64,000 nt of DNA, taken from assembly GCA_032433765.1 (NCBI GenBank), contig JAVIAB010000160.1, positions 20,468,115 to 20,532,114 of the forward strand. Direction: 5' to 3'. The notes below the pieces were generated by a model that saw nothing but the letters and a program-made list of their open reading frames with translations, had not been told where the DNA came from and made no database searches. Each line of letters begins with the position of its first letter. Within the stretch, counting starts at the first letter, position 1. Source of the DNA: Megaustenia siamemsis. Its lineage: Eukaryota > Mollusca > Gastropoda > Stylommatophora > Ariophantidae. The position numbers and the translations under genes were made by a program. Shown one piece after another: positions 52,771 to 64,000 of the stretch.

Positions 52771-53320
52771 GGCAAATAAATGCCGCATGTAGACCGAAAA
52801 GTCAGTATTCTGTTGTGTTCCTGCCGCATGTAGACCGAAAATTCAGTATTCTGTTGTGTTTTCTGCCGCATGTAGACCGAAAAGTCAGTATTCTGTTGTG
52901 TTCCTGCCGCATGTAGGCCGAAAAGTCAGTATTCTGTTGTGTTCCTGCCGCATGTAGACCGAAAAGTCAGTATTCTGTTGTGTTCCTGCCGCATGTAGAC
53001 CGAAAAGTCAGTATTCTGTTGTGTTCCTGCCGCATGTAGGCCGAAAAGTCAGTATTCTGTTGTGTTCCTGCCGCATGTAGACCGAAAAGTCAGTATTCTG
53101 TTGTGTTCCTGCCGCATGTAGACCGAAAAGTCAGTATTCTGTTGTGTTCCTGCCGCATGTAGGCCGAAAAGTCAGTATTCTGTTGTGTTCCTGCCGCATG
53201 TAGACCGAAAAGTCAGTATTCTGTTGTGTTTCTGCCGCATGTAGGCCGAAAAGTCAGTATTCTGTTGTGTTCCTGCCGCATGTAGACCGAAAAGTCAGTA
53301 TTCTGTTGTGTTCCTGCAGC
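52771..53320. repeat. 41-bp minisatellite, about 13 units
   Basis: Unit CTGCCGCATGTAGACCGAAA + AGTCAGTATTCTGTTGTGTT + C, very homogeneous (GACC/GGCC variants). An isolated relative is at 13160-13208 on the minus strand. Confidence 0.95.
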
Positions 53321-53845
53321 AGACTTCAATCAACGCAAACAATCCACACATATACACGTTTCCAGTGATACATCTGCAAATTACAACACACAGACAAAAA
53401 ACGATGTCTGGTCTATTACGTTGTTTTCTAGTATTCTTTATTTCTTATTTATTGTTCTGTAAAATCCTGGTTCAGGGACATAAATTAAAGTGGTCTCTCC
53501 TTAGTTGACTTCACAATAAAGCTACAGTGGTTTTCAAATACTAAAAATTATCTATATGTTCATCACTAAAGCTGTTTATTTTATTTTTGGGCTAATGATA
53601 GTTTTTTTTTTAGGTTAGGGTTTGGGTCTAATGATAGAACAGAGAAACACCGAATAAAGTGCTGTGTCACTCAAGGGGATGCCACTCTTCTTAATTGAAA
53701 TAATTTATGTACCTGAACTATGACTTTACCCATTGTCTTTTATTTAAGCATCAAGTATTAGTTGTATGCGTGTTTATGTATAATGTGTTGTCAGTGCAGT
53801 GTGCGGTGGAATTGTGCACGTGTAAGCTCTGAATTTGCTGACCGC
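53321..53845. other. No gene seen
   Basis: Unique AT-rich sequence. Confidence 0.45.
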
Positions 53846-54117
53846 AATTGTGAAGTATTACCTTAAACATAACTAATAAATCACCATCTATTTTGAAGTA
53901 TTACCTTAAACATGACTAATAAATCACTATCTATTTTGAAGTATTACCTTAAACATGACTAATAAATCACCATCTATTTTGAAGTATTACCTTAAACATG
54001 ACTAATAAATCACCATCTATTTTGAAGTATTACCTTAAACATGACTAATAAATCACCATCTATTTTGAAGAATTACCTTAAACATGACTAATAAATCACC
54101 ATCTATTTTGAAGTATT
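53846..54117. repeat. 43-bp minisatellite, about 6 units
   Basis: Unit GAAGTATTACCTTAAACATG + ACTAATAAATCACCATCTAT + TTT. One further partial unit lies at 54725-54748, beyond a LINE C insertion. Confidence 0.92.
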
Positions 54118-54690
54118 CATCATCATGTGCCATACCAGTTGGCGTAGCCGATCATTTCCTTCCACAACCTTTTATCTACAGTGCATCGTATCAGTTCTGT
54201 TGTTGACTGTTTTCCATGACACGACACCAAGCTATCCAGTATTTTCTCTCTTTGTCGTCCGCGATCTCTCTTTCCTTTTATTTTGTCAGTTTTAACCAAG
54301 TATTCCAACTTTCCTCTTCTAATGATGTGCCCAAAAAATGTCGATTGTTTCTTTCTGATGTTTTTTAGGAGTTCCCTTTTTTGTGTTGGCCTCTTTGAGA
54401 ATTTCTTCATTGGTCCTTTTAGCTGTCCAGGGAACTTTTAACATTCTTCTGAGAAATCCCATCTTTGTGGCCTCTAATCGTCTTTTCATTTGTTTGTCTA
54501 CTCTACTGTCCATGATTCGTTTCCATAGGTCAGAATTGGTTCTATATGGCACCGATGAACTCTCTTTCTCATTTCTATTGACATAGATTTGTTGCATAAG
54601 ATATTTTTCATTTTCTGAAATGCTATATTTGGCCTGAGCTATTCTGCTTTTTATTTCTGTGGTGCATCTTCCATCTGATGTTATTATTGT
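54118..54690 (-). mobile_element. LINE family C inserted in the 43-bp array
   Basis: The minus strand: NEKESSSVPYRTNSDLWKRI, RLEATKMGFLRRMLKVPWTA, then QSTFFGHIIRRGKLEYLVKT, KGKRDRGRQREKILDSLVS and MIGYANWYGT. The CATCATCAT at the low-coordinate end is the complement of the GATG-type tail. One frameshift lies near 54380. Confidence 0.88.
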
Positions 54691-54749
54691 GTTGTAATAT
54701 TATTATTATCTGATCTAATTATTATAAATCACCACCTATTTTGAAGTAT

Positions 54750-55116
54750 CGGCAATGTCGTTATCAGTAGAAATATCTTACTTAAAGGTGATGTCCATTT
54801 TTTTTTATATTTCAGTAATTTTTCATTAGAACATAACACGAATTACCAATGTTCTCACAATATTCACCACATCTCGTCAATTTGCACAAAAAGTATCGTA
54901 CAACATATTAATATTTTCTCACAATAAAACCTACAAATACAATAATCAAGATCATAAACACAAAAACTACCAGCAATTATCTCACCTCTTTAAAAAAAAT
55001 ATTGTTAATCTACTGTACAACCGGTATGTTTTACACGCACTCAAAGGACTGAAATGAGTCATCTCTGGAAAATCTGCAGCTGAGAAGCTATGAACGCAGC
55101 GCTTATTAGTGACGTT
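54750..55116. other. No gene seen
   Basis: AT-rich unique sequence. Confidence 0.45.
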
Positions 55117-55128
55117 ATCCAGTCATGA

Positions 55129-55617
55129 TATTCTCAATTCTTATGCAACAAATTTAAATCAATTGAAGTGAGAAAGAGGGTTCATCGGTGCTATAGAGAG
55201 CCAAATCTGACCTATGGAAGCGAATCATGGACAGTAGACAAATAAATGAAAATACGATTAGAGGCAAGAGATTGGATTTCTCAAAAGAATGTTGATAGTT
55301 CCCTGGACAGCTAAAAAGACCAATGAGGAAATTCTCAAAGTGGCCAACACAAAAAGGGAACTCCTAAAAAACATCAGAAAGAAACAATCAACATTTTTCG
55401 GGCACATCATAAGAAGAGGAAAGTTGGAATACTGGGTTAAAAGTGGCAAAATGCAAAGAAAGGGAGATCGCGGGCGACAAACATAGAAGATTCTAGATAG
55501 TTTGGTGTCATGTTATGGAAAACAGTCAACAACAGAATTAATGTGATGTACTGTGGATATAAGATTATGGAAGAACATAATCGTCTACGCCAACCGGTAT
55601 GGAACATGATGATGATG
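55129..55617 (+). mobile_element. LINE family C, 489-bp insertion, 12-bp TSD
   Basis: ATCCAGTCATGA at 55117-55128 and 55618-55629. The insert carries KAKSDLWKRIMDSRQINENT-like text, RMLIVPWTAKKTNEEILKVA, QSTFFGHIIRRGKLEYWV and a (GAT)n tail. Multiple small indels. Confidence 0.9.
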
Positions 55618-55629
55618 ATCCAGTCATGA

Positions 55630-56078
55630 AACACAATGGAATTGCCCATGACCTTTGCTATTCGCGCATGGACCGGCCAAGCTAATTGTTGTGACCTGTA
55701 GCCAAGCAATACAATCGGAACTTTCGGAGCGGTCAATAGAGCATGTATCATAAGACAAGTTTTCTTGACAAGTTTTGATAAGTTGCCAGAAATGGAAAAC
55801 AGACATTTAAATTTGACTTGTGATGTGTGTTAGGTTAGCTTGCCCTGAATGCAACGCCACTGATAGTTCACTGCAGCTTCCTTTCAGAAGAAAAAAAATT
55901 ACTGATGGAGGATGGGTATTTTTCTAATCACGGGGGGTCAAATAAATTATGGATATTTTAAAGAGAGTCTTGCTTGCTTGGGTTCGCCCGATGACTAAAG
56001 AAGTACACATCTTCATCATCCGCCCTTAAAAAGCACGTTAAGTGGGCGTGTCTGCGTTGTGTTGTAGTTTACAGTGTA
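55630..56078. other. No gene seen
   Basis: Unique sequence; a 104-codon minus frame spanning the LINE junction is unsupported. Confidence 0.4.
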
Positions 56079-56092
56079 ACTGTGATATTTGC

Positions 56093-56339
56093 AACTGCGA
56101 TAGCTCAGTGGTTAGTGAACTGGACTAAAAAAGGACAAGAGGTAGGGTTCGATTACGACTGACGACTACCGGTTCACCCAGCCTTTAATGGGTCCGGATT
56201 TTTTTTCTGGGAAAGTAAAGCGGCACGGGCGTAATACCGACCACATTACCCCAAAAATCATGTGCCGATGGTCTGTAAAATTTATGGTCACTAACACCAT
56301 ATTCCCTATACGCGACTTACGTTGCGGGAGTACTTTTTT
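56093..56339 (+). mobile_element. tRNA-derived SINE with 14-bp TSD
   Basis: ACTGTGATATTTGC at 56079-56092 and 56340-56353. A box TAGCTCAGTGG; B box GGTTCGATTAC (degraded). The body and T-rich end are as in 47644-47903. Confidence 0.93.
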
Positions 56340-56359
56340 ACTGTGATATTTGCGCCTTT

Positions 56360-57600
56360 CGGCCCAACACATCAGACTTCAGTTTTATATTTTTGAGCAC
56401 CGGGTTGTCTTCCCTCTTCAATCCCTACTCGCTTGGCCACACTAGGCTAGTCTGTTACTAGAGGCACCACGGAGAGGTGGAGCAGGGTCTGGATAGTTCT
56501 GATTCCCCGATCCTGGCGCAAGCCATCAGCTGTGGGTCGCTGACAACTTCCAGTTCTGGTGTTGTTAGGCGCCCCTTCGCATCCATTTTAAAAGAAGTCT
56601 TAAACGTTATAGCCCTGATTTGGATCTATTATCTCAATTCTGTATTTTTCTTACTTCAAACTTTCTATAATATTATTTTCTGTCCATGTTCTAGACTAAG
56701 CCCTGAAAGAAACCCTAGTGTGTTGTGTCGATGAGTACGTGTATTACCCTACAACGGGATGTCTTTTGTTCTCTGTATTTTCTGTTGTTTATTTTGTGAT
56801 AAACACACCTATCCCCCAAATGTACTGCTTATCTTCCCGATTCCTGACTCTTCTGTGTCCTTCGTTCACAAAGGTAGTAAAAACGAGGAAGTGCCATAAT
56901 CACCCGTCCTCACAATCCTATGTTTAAGAAAGATGAATTGCAACATTTCAATCATCTACGATATTTTATATTCTTTACCTTTGATTTATTTATTAGGAAA
57001 CTTTAAGCTTTATATTTTCCTTTTTTGATGTGCCATGCCTTTAGATTTTGATCGTTACATCTATCTTTCGACTTCTTCCTCTCTTTCTCTCGCTCTCATT
57101 CTTTCTCTTTATTATCTTGCTGAATGTATTTTCCTATACTCCCCATCGAACATCTCTCTCATCCAATCGACTCTTCGCTCCCCTCCCCACATCAATCACG
57201 CCCCTACCAGAGATCCGGCATCCATTAATTTATTTTATTGCCAGCCATCTTAATCAGAGAACCCGGATCAAGCAACAGTCATCGACTCACCCCGCGCTCC
57301 ACACTTTCTCCCTCCCTTCTGTCTTTGGGTATTTAGGTTTCAAATCAAAAGCCACTTTGAACAACTGATCCAATCCCTCCTATTTCCTGCCCTTTTGGAC
57401 TGTCGCTGGGGCTTTCCCATTTTAGACGGTAGATTTCATCATCATACATCCCGGAAGTTCATTCATTTCTTGCGGATCTTTTCGGTGATTTGAGGGGGAT
57501 GCACATAGTTCCGAGTAAAACTATGTCGCTATGCTTCGTCTTTTGGAAACACTTTCTTGGATCGTTCGTTGAATTAACGTTTTTTTTTCTAGATATTATG
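56360..57600. other. No recognised gene; pyrimidine-rich tract near 57060-57330
   Basis: Overlapping open frames of 72 and 106 codons at 57035-57368 come from C/T-rich sequence. A frame at 56477-56734 (start MEQGLDSSDSPILAQAISCG) is unrecognised. Confidence 0.4.
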
Positions 57601-57618
57601 AACAAGTAGTTCAGTAGT

Positions 57619-58214
57619 AATGAATTTAAATATTTGGCAACTTTGTTAACCTCAGACGGAAGATGTGCAAAAGAGGTGAGATGCAGAATGGCTCAGGCAA
57701 ATGCAGCTTTCCAAAAAAAGTTGAAGATACTATGCAATCCATTTTTGACAATAGAAACTGGAAAAAGAATTCTTAAATGTTATGTAGAGCCAGTCTTAAC
57801 ATATGGATATGAATCATGGACAATAGGACAACAGACAAGAAAATCACTGGAGTCTGTAGAAATGTGGTTTTACAGAAGAATATTGAGAATACCATGGACA
57901 GCTAAGAAGAGTAATGAAAGCGTTCTGAAAGAGGCCAAAGCAAAAAGAGAGCTAATTTCCAATATTAGGAATAAACAATCATCATTTTTTTGGGCTATAT
58001 ATTGAGAAGGGAACAGCTGGAATATATTGTAACAACTGGGAAAATTTAGGGACGAAGAGATAGAGGGAAGCAAAGAGAAAAGATACCAACGAGACAGCTT
58101 AAGTGAATGGCTTGGCAGAAGGTCAACAAAAGAAATGATAAATTACTGTCGTGATCGAGAGTTGTGGAGTGACATGATCACCTACGCCAGCAGGCCCGGT
58201 ACTTGATGATGATG
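57619..58214 (+). mobile_element. LINE family A, 596-bp insertion, 11-bp TSD
   Basis: AGTTCAGTAGT at 57608-57618 and 58215-58225. The frame is intact from EFKYLATLLTSDGRCAKEVR through SLESVEMWFYRRILRIPWTA to NIRNKQSSFFWAIY, where a one-base insertion in a T-run breaks it. The end is TTGATGATGATG. 5'-truncated after the RT active site. Confidence 0.92.
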
Positions 58215-58246
58215 AGTTCAGTAGTGGTAGTCCAGAAGTAGTAAGT

Positions 58247-58435
58247 AAAAAAAAAAAGTAAAGAGTGCCGTCATGCCAAGTGGCGTATAGGGAATATGGT
58301 GTTAGTAGATGACCATAGTTTTTAGAGACCTTTGGCACATGATTTGTAGAGTTATGTGGTCGGTATTACGCCCGTACTGCTTTAATTTCCCAGAAAAATA
58401 TCCGGTACCCATTTAAGGCTGGGTGAACCAGGAAA
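58247..58435 (-). mobile_element. tRNA-derived SINE body, headless
   Basis: The reverse complement covers GGTTCACCCAGCCTTAAATG to CGCCACTTGGCATGACGGCA. The tRNA-like head is missing. Confidence 0.85.
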
Positions 58436-58679
58436 TTCACATGTGTTACCGGGGCCTCATTATGAGGGAAGTAAAGAATAGTGACACTGTGACCTCCCAG
58501 ACATGTCGTAAGAGGCGACTAAGGAGATTGATCGATGGCTTGACAAGCTGTCATTGTAAAAACTATTGTTACGGAAACAGACCATAGATTTTAGAAGCAG
58601 TGATCTTCGCAATATGTGCCATTTTGGCACGCAAGGTTTCTGTTTTTGAGATTGTGGTTCTATCTTTGGCTCGAAAGGA
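58436..58679. other. No gene seen
   Basis: Unique sequence with GTCGTAAGAGGCGACTAAGG, a phrase of possible repeat origin that I could not assign. Confidence 0.4.
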
Positions 58680-59082
<403 letters not shown>

Positions 59083-59166
59083 TAGAACCATGAAACCGTC
59101 GATCAAAATCGAAATTCTTGTCCTTTTGTTGTCAAGTTCACGAACCATTGAGCTATCGCGGCTCCC
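59083..59166 (-). mobile_element. tRNA-derived SINE head only
   Basis: The reverse complement reads GGGAGCCGCGATAGCTCAAT with an A box, then the B-box region TTTCGATTTTGA, and stops where the GATA tract begins. Confidence 0.8.
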
Positions 59167-59199
59167 TTAAGTAGTAGTAGTATATTATTAATAATAGCC

Positions 59200-60660
59200 C
59201 AATTGTAGTGACCCAGTAGTAGTGACCCAGTAGTAGTGACCCAGTAGTAGTCCAGTAGTAGTGACCCAGTAGTAGTGACCCAGTAATAGTCCAGTAGTAG
59301 TGATCCAGTAGTAGTGACCCAGTAGTAGTATATTATTAATAATAGCCCAATTGTAGTGACCCAGTAGTAGTCCAGTAGTAGTGACCCAGTAGTAGTGACC
59401 CAGTAATAGTCCAGTAGTAGTGATCCAGTAGTAGTGACCCAGAAGTAGTCCAGTAGTAGTGATCCAGTAGTAGTCCAGGAGTAGTGATCCAGTAGTAGTC
59501 CAGGAGTAGTGATCCAGTAGTAGTGACCCAGTAATAGTCCAGCAGTAGTGATCCAGTAGTAGTGACCCAGTAGTAGTCCAGTAGTAGTGATCCAGTAGTA
59601 GTCCAGGAGTAGTGATCCAGTAGTAGTGACCCAGTAATAGTCCAGCAGTAGTGATCCAGTAGTAGTGACCCAGTAGTAGTCCAGTAGTAGTGATCCAGTA
59701 GTAGTCCAGTAGTAGTGATCCAGTAGTAGTCCAGTAGTAGTGATCCAGTAGTAGTCCAGGAGTAGTGATCCAGTAGTAGTCCAGGAGTAGTGATCCAGTA
59801 GTAGTGACCCAGTAATAGTCCAGCAGTAGTGATCCAGTAGTAGTGACCCAGTAGTAGTCCAGTAGTAGTGATCCAGTAGTAGTCCAGGAGTAGTGATCCA
59901 GTAGTAGTGACCCAGTAATAGTCCAGCAGTAGTGATGCAGTAGTAGTGACCCAGTAGTAGTCCAGTAGTAGTGATCCAGTAGTAGTCCAGTAGTAGTGAT
60001 CCAGTAGTAGTCCAGTAGTAGTGATCCAGTAGTAGTCCAGGAGTAGTGATCCAGTAGTAGTCCAGGAGTAGTGATCCAGTAGTAGTGACCCAGTAATAGT
60101 CCAGCAGTAGTGATCCAGTAGTAGTGACCCAGTAGTAGTGATCCAGTAGTAGTCCAGGAGTAGTGATCCAGTAGTAGTGACCCAGTAATAGTCCAGCAGT
60201 AGTGATTCAGTAGTAGTGACCCAGTAGTAGTCCAGTAGTAGTGATCCAGTAGTAGTGACCCAGTAGTAGTCCAGTAGCAGTGACCCAGTAGTAGTCCAGT
60301 AGTGACCCAGTAATAGTCCAGTAGTAGTGACCCAGTAGTAGTCCAGTAGTAGTGATCCAGTAGTAGTGACCCAGTAGTAGTCCAGTAGTAGTGATCCAGT
60401 AGTAGTGACCCAGTAGTAGTCCAGTAGTAGTGACCCAGTAGTAGTCCAGTAGTAGTGATCCAGTAGTAGTGACCCAGTAGTAGTCCAGTAGTAGTCCAGT
60501 AGTAGTCCAGTAGTAGTGATCCAGTAGTAGTGACCCAGTAGTAGTCCAGTAGCAGTGACCCAGTAGTAGTCCAGTAGTGACCCAGTAATAGCCCAGTAGT
60601 AGTCCAGTAGCAGTAGTTAAGTAGTATTAGTAGTCAAGTAATAGTAGTACATTATTAATA
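59200..60660. repeat. AGTCCAGTAGTAGTGA(T/C)CC-type minisatellite
   Basis: Variable 12- to 30-bp units built from AGTAGT, AGTCC and GA(T/C)CC blocks, with higher-order duplications of about 140-200 bp. Confidence 0.92.
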
Positions 60661-60669
60661 ATAGTCCAG

Positions 60670-60803
60670 TATTGAGTTATTGAGTTATTAGCGGGTCATC
60701 ATCATTGCACTCCGAATATGTCCATAGGTGCTAAGATCCCCTCCTCAGCAAGTCTCGTAGTGTCCAGCGACTAACGCCTCCAGTTCTGTGTTGGTTGATT
60801 TAT
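60670..60803 (-). mobile_element. LINE family G, short 3' insertion in the AGT-rich array
   Basis: The complement of the family G end (GCGGGTCATCATCATTGCAC, TGTCCATAGGTGCTAAGATC). ATAGTCCAGT occurs on both sides and may be the target duplication, although it is also array sequence. Confidence 0.82.
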
Positions 60804-61020
60804 AGTCCAGTAGCAGTAGTCCAGTAGAAGTAGTAGTCCAGCAGTTGTCCAGTAGTAGTAGTTACGTAGTAATAGTGGTCCATTAGTAGTATCTCTTTGG
60901 TAGTTGTAGTATCTGTTAAGTAGTAGTTGTATTAGACCTGTAGTAGTAGTTCAGTAGTAGCAGTATTAGTCCAGTAGTAGTAGTCCATAAGCAGCAGCCC
61001 AGTAGTAGTCGTAATTCAGT
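60804..61020. repeat. Degenerate AGT-rich array
   Basis: Continuation of the AGTAGTCCAGTAG-type repeats with more variation. Confidence 0.8.
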
Positions 61021-62275
61021 AGCAGTAGTCCAGTATTAGTAGTAGTAGTTGTAGTCCATGTAGTCCATGTAGTCCATGTAGTCCTGTAGTAGTAGTATTA
61101 TACCAGTAATAGTACTCCAGAAGTAGTAGTCCAGTAGTAGTCCAATTTTACTAGTAGTCCATATAGTCCAGTAGTAGTGAAAGTCCATGTAGTCCAATAG
61201 TCGATGTAGTCTAGTAGTAGTAGTCCATGTAGTCCAGTAGTAGTGGTTGTCCATGTAGTCCAACAGTTCATGTAGTCCAGTAGTCCATGTAGTCCAGTAG
61301 TCCATGTAGTCCAGTAGTAGTGGTAGTCCAGTAGTAGTGGTAGTCCAGTAGTAGTGGTAGTCCAGTAGTCCATGTAGTCCAGTAGTAGTGGTAGTCCAGT
61401 AGTCCATGTAGTCCAGTAGTAGTGGTAGTCCAGTAGTCCATGTAGTCCAGTAGTAGTGGTAGTCCAGTAGTAGTGGTAATCCAGTAGTAGTGGTAGCCCA
61501 GTAGCCCATGTAGTCCAGTAGTAGTGGTAGTTCAGTAGTAGTGGTAGCCCTGTAGTATTGGTAGCCCAGTAGTAGTGGTAGTCCAGTAGTAGTGGTAGTC
61601 CAGTAGTAGTGGTAGTCCAGTAGTCCATGTAGTCCAGTAGTAGTGGTAGTCCACTAGTAGTGGTAGTCCAGTAGTAGTGGTACTCCAGTAGTAGTGGTAG
61701 TCCAGTAGTAGTGGTAGTCCAGTAGTAGTGGTAGTCCAGTAGTAGTGGAAATCCAGTAGTCCATGTAGTCCAGTAGTAGTGGTAGTCCATGTAGTCCAGT
61801 AGTAGTGGTAGTCCAGTAGTAGTGGTAGTCCAGTAGTCCATGTAGTCCAGTAGTAGTGGTAGTCCAGTAGTAGTGGTAGTCCAGTAGTAGTGGTAGTCCA
61901 GTAGTAGTGGTAGTCCAGTAGTACTGGTAGTCCAGTAGTAGTGGTAGTCCAGTAGTAGTGGTAGTCCAGTAGTAGTGGTAATCCAGTAGTAGTGGTAGTC
62001 CAGTAGTAGTGGTAGCCCAGTCGTAGTGGTAGTCCAGTAGTAGTGGTAGTCCAGCAGTAGTGGTAGTCCAGTAGTACTGGTAGTCCAGTAGTAGTGGTAG
62101 TCCAGCAGTAGTGGTAGTCCAGTAGTACTGGTAGTCCAGTAGTAGTGGTAGTCCAGTAGTAGTGGTAGTCCAGTAGTAGTGGTAATCCAGTAGTAGTGGT
62201 AGCCTAGTCGTAGTGGTAGTCCAGTAGTAGTGGTAGTCCAGCAGTAGTGGTAGTCCAGTAGTAGTAGTCAAGTAG
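61021..62275. repeat. 17-bp minisatellite (GTAGTCCAGTAGTAGTG)
   Basis: About 70 units. Three units make 51 bp, which cycles all frames and yields the long minus-strand LLLDYHYYWTTTT frames of 157-247 codons; these overlap one another in different frames and are products of the repeat. Confidence 0.95.
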
Positions 62276-62645
62276 TGCATGTGTTTTAGAACTCTTTTCA
62301 AACATAGAAATACAAGAAACTATAATTTTTAAAACAAAGTAGTGGTCCTAACTGATTGGAAATATCCTATTTGGTTCAAACAAAAGTATTTTCTTAGCAT
62401 CTCTTGCCACGAGCTAACAATGCAACCCTATATGCCTTTTTATATGATAATATGCCTTGAAGTGCCTTGAAAGCAACAATGACGTTCCTCAAATTGGCAC
62501 ACTTCATGACAATCTTTCGCAGAACGCTCCAATTCAGGCCCTCATTTTTAGATCTATTGTCATGTGGCATTTCTCGTTCTACACCCCCCCCCCCACCACA
62601 GCAACTCACAGTTTTAGTGACTGTTTTGGATTTCTTTTGAGCATC
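62276..62645. other. No gene seen
   Basis: Unique sequence with a C-run at 62583-62592. Confidence 0.45.
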
Positions 62646-62649
62646 CTAT

Positions 62650-63845
62650 CAGCACTCAATAAAAATGTTAAAAAACCCACAGAAGGTGGATGCATTGCAG
62701 ACAAAAAAGGAAAAATGCTAACAGACAATAGAGATATTATAGATAGATGGCAGGAATATATAACATAACTATTTCATGATCAAAGGGACAAGAAACCAGT
62801 TATAAAATGTACATAAGGCTATAAAATCTTAAAATCTGAGGTGGAAAAAGCTATAAAAACAATGAAAAAAGGGAAAAGCAGCAGGACCTGACAGCATACA
62901 GATAGAGATGATACAGACACTAGAAGATTTTGGCATTGAAGTGATTACAGACAAATGCAACAACATATACCACACAGGATACACACCAAATGAACTAAAA
63001 ACATCAACTTTCATTGTATTGCCTAAAAAGAATGGTGCAGTTGAATGCAGTGACTTTAGAACAATAAGCCTAATGAGCCATGTTACAAAAATCTTGCTAA
63101 AAGTTATACAAGGAAGGATTCAGAATAAAATCAATACTGAATTAGATGAGCAGCAATTTGGATTTAGGAAAAATAGCGGGACAAAAGAAGACATATTCTG
63201 CATGAGAACATTAATCGAAAAGTACACAGAAGTAAACAAACCAATATATGCCTGCTTCATAGACTACACCAAAGCTTTTGATAGAGTAGACCACAACCAA
63301 CTTATAGAATGCCTAAAAGAGATACATCTAGATGATATGGACATATGACTAATATGTAATCTATACTGGGAGCAAACAGGAATAATAAAATATAACAAAG
63401 AGAACTCTACGCCCAACACCAATTGATATAAAAAGATGAGTAAGACAGGGATGCATCCTATCACCAAGATTGAAAACAGAACAGAAAATTGAAGCCTTTG
63501 AAATGTGGATGTATATAGAATAGGTAGAATTGGATGGAAGGAAAAGAAAACAAACGACGAAGTCTTAAAACAACTAAAAATGAAAAGTGAACTACTAAAC
63601 ACAATTCAAACAAGACAAATGCTATTTTTGGGTCATGTTAAAAGACACAACAGCCTACTAAAAATAATCCTGGAGGGGAAAATACAAGGTAAAAGAGGCA
63701 GACCAAAACTAACATGGACAAGTAACATCAAAAGATGGACAAATCAGCTTATGACAACCTGCACCATCAAAGCAAGAGACAGAGCAGAATGGCGCTCCAT
63801 GGTAGCCAACCTTCGTTGCGGAGACGACACTCGATGATGATGATG
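62650..63845 (+). pseudogene. LINE family D with reverse transcriptase, internally deleted
   Basis: The plus strand: linker PTEGGCIADKKGKMLTDNRD, IIDRWQEYI; RT fingers and palm ELKTSTFIVLPKKNGAVECS, DFRTISLMSHVTKILLKVIQ, QQFGFRKNSGTKEDIF, and motif A CFIDYTKAFDRVDH. After two frame changes VRQGCILSPRL (motif B region) joins directly to KTEQKIEAFEMWMY, so the catalytic YADD box and the thumb are gone. The 3' part KRGRPKLTWTSNIKRWTNQL ends RSMVANLRCGDDTR with a (GAT)n tail at 63832-63852. Inactive. Confidence 0.88.
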
Positions 63846-63852
63846 ATGATGA

Positions 63853-64000
63853 CCAGCACTCTACCTGTCCAGCTACAGCGTCTGTCTGTCCTCCTTGAGT
63901 GCATTTCTCCAAGATTGCACAGTTTTACCATATTGTTATTTTATTCCGCTTGAACGTCCTTATTTTCGCAAACATCAGTCGCAGGTAGCACTATCTTCTA
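63853..64000. other. Unique sequence at window end
   Basis: No feature seen in 150 bp. Confidence 0.4.

Noticed and set aside
57035..57368. 72- and 106-codon frames as a gene
   Set aside because: Overlapping frames in pyrimidine-rich sequence, no recognised motif.
61036..62301. Long minus-strand Tyr/Trp/Thr-rich frames (up to 247 codons)
   Set aside because: They are products of a 17-bp repeat; several frames overlap the same DNA.

Overview
This is eukaryotic, AT-rich, repeat-dominated DNA with a single recognisable host gene. The mix of short non-LTR retrotransposon ends, tRNA-derived SINEs, a hAT transposon and a Polinton derivative, with a metazoan synaptic RhoGAP gene, suggests an invertebrate animal. 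A mollusc (gastropod-like) is my best guess, but it is inferred from repeat flavour and not proven.

Host gene: two exons of a SYDE/syd-1/RhoGAP100F-type gene lie on the minus strand. The first (20045-21148) encodes a Ser/Pro-rich linker, a complete C2 domain and the first third of a RhoGAP domain. The second (14339-14499) continues the RhoGAP domain in frame. Splice sites and phases agree (1 nt + 2 nt across the 5.5-kb intron). I could not find the preceding or following exons, so most of the window may be intron of this gene. Two minisatellites in the intron between the exons carry repeated 5' splice-site motifs, and one of them begins at the real donor.

Layout: 1-2880, fragments of three non-LTR families and an unclassified interspersed repeat. 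3156-13065, a macrosatellite cycling through 26-bp, SINE, 50-bp, unique-block and 27-bp modules. 13150-21250, the two exons, LINE copies and minisatellites. 21258-22585, a deleted hAT element with 8-bp target duplication, itself hit by two retroposons. 22600-33200, decayed RNase H-bearing LINEs, SINEs and a 46-bp and a 34-bp array. 33230-44900, a tetranucleotide (TTAG/TCAG) array split by a 10.9-kb palindromic element. 44930-58440, LINE, SINE and minisatellite patchwork with many readable target-site duplications. 58680-62275, long GATA and (AGT)-rich arrays. 62650-63845, an internally deleted LINE.

The most striking object is the element at 33834-44762. It is almost entirely one inverted repeat (arms 5.25 and 5.52 kb, about 158-bp apex), starts 5'-AGTAGTATACAAGGG, and is flanked by a 6-bp duplication AGCCTG. 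Each arm carries the same intact 127-codon C-terminal piece of a protein-primed type B DNA polymerase ending about 457 bp from the terminus. Terminus, target duplication and polymerase all point to a Polinton/Maverick whose polB end has been copied into a giant self-complementary palindrome. I see no integrase, ATPase, protease or capsid gene.

LINE families are labelled A-H here only for reference inside this answer: A, B, C, D and E end in RTE-like C-terminal regions, A, C and D with (GATG)/(GAT) tails; G is a family with an RNase H domain; F and H are remnants.
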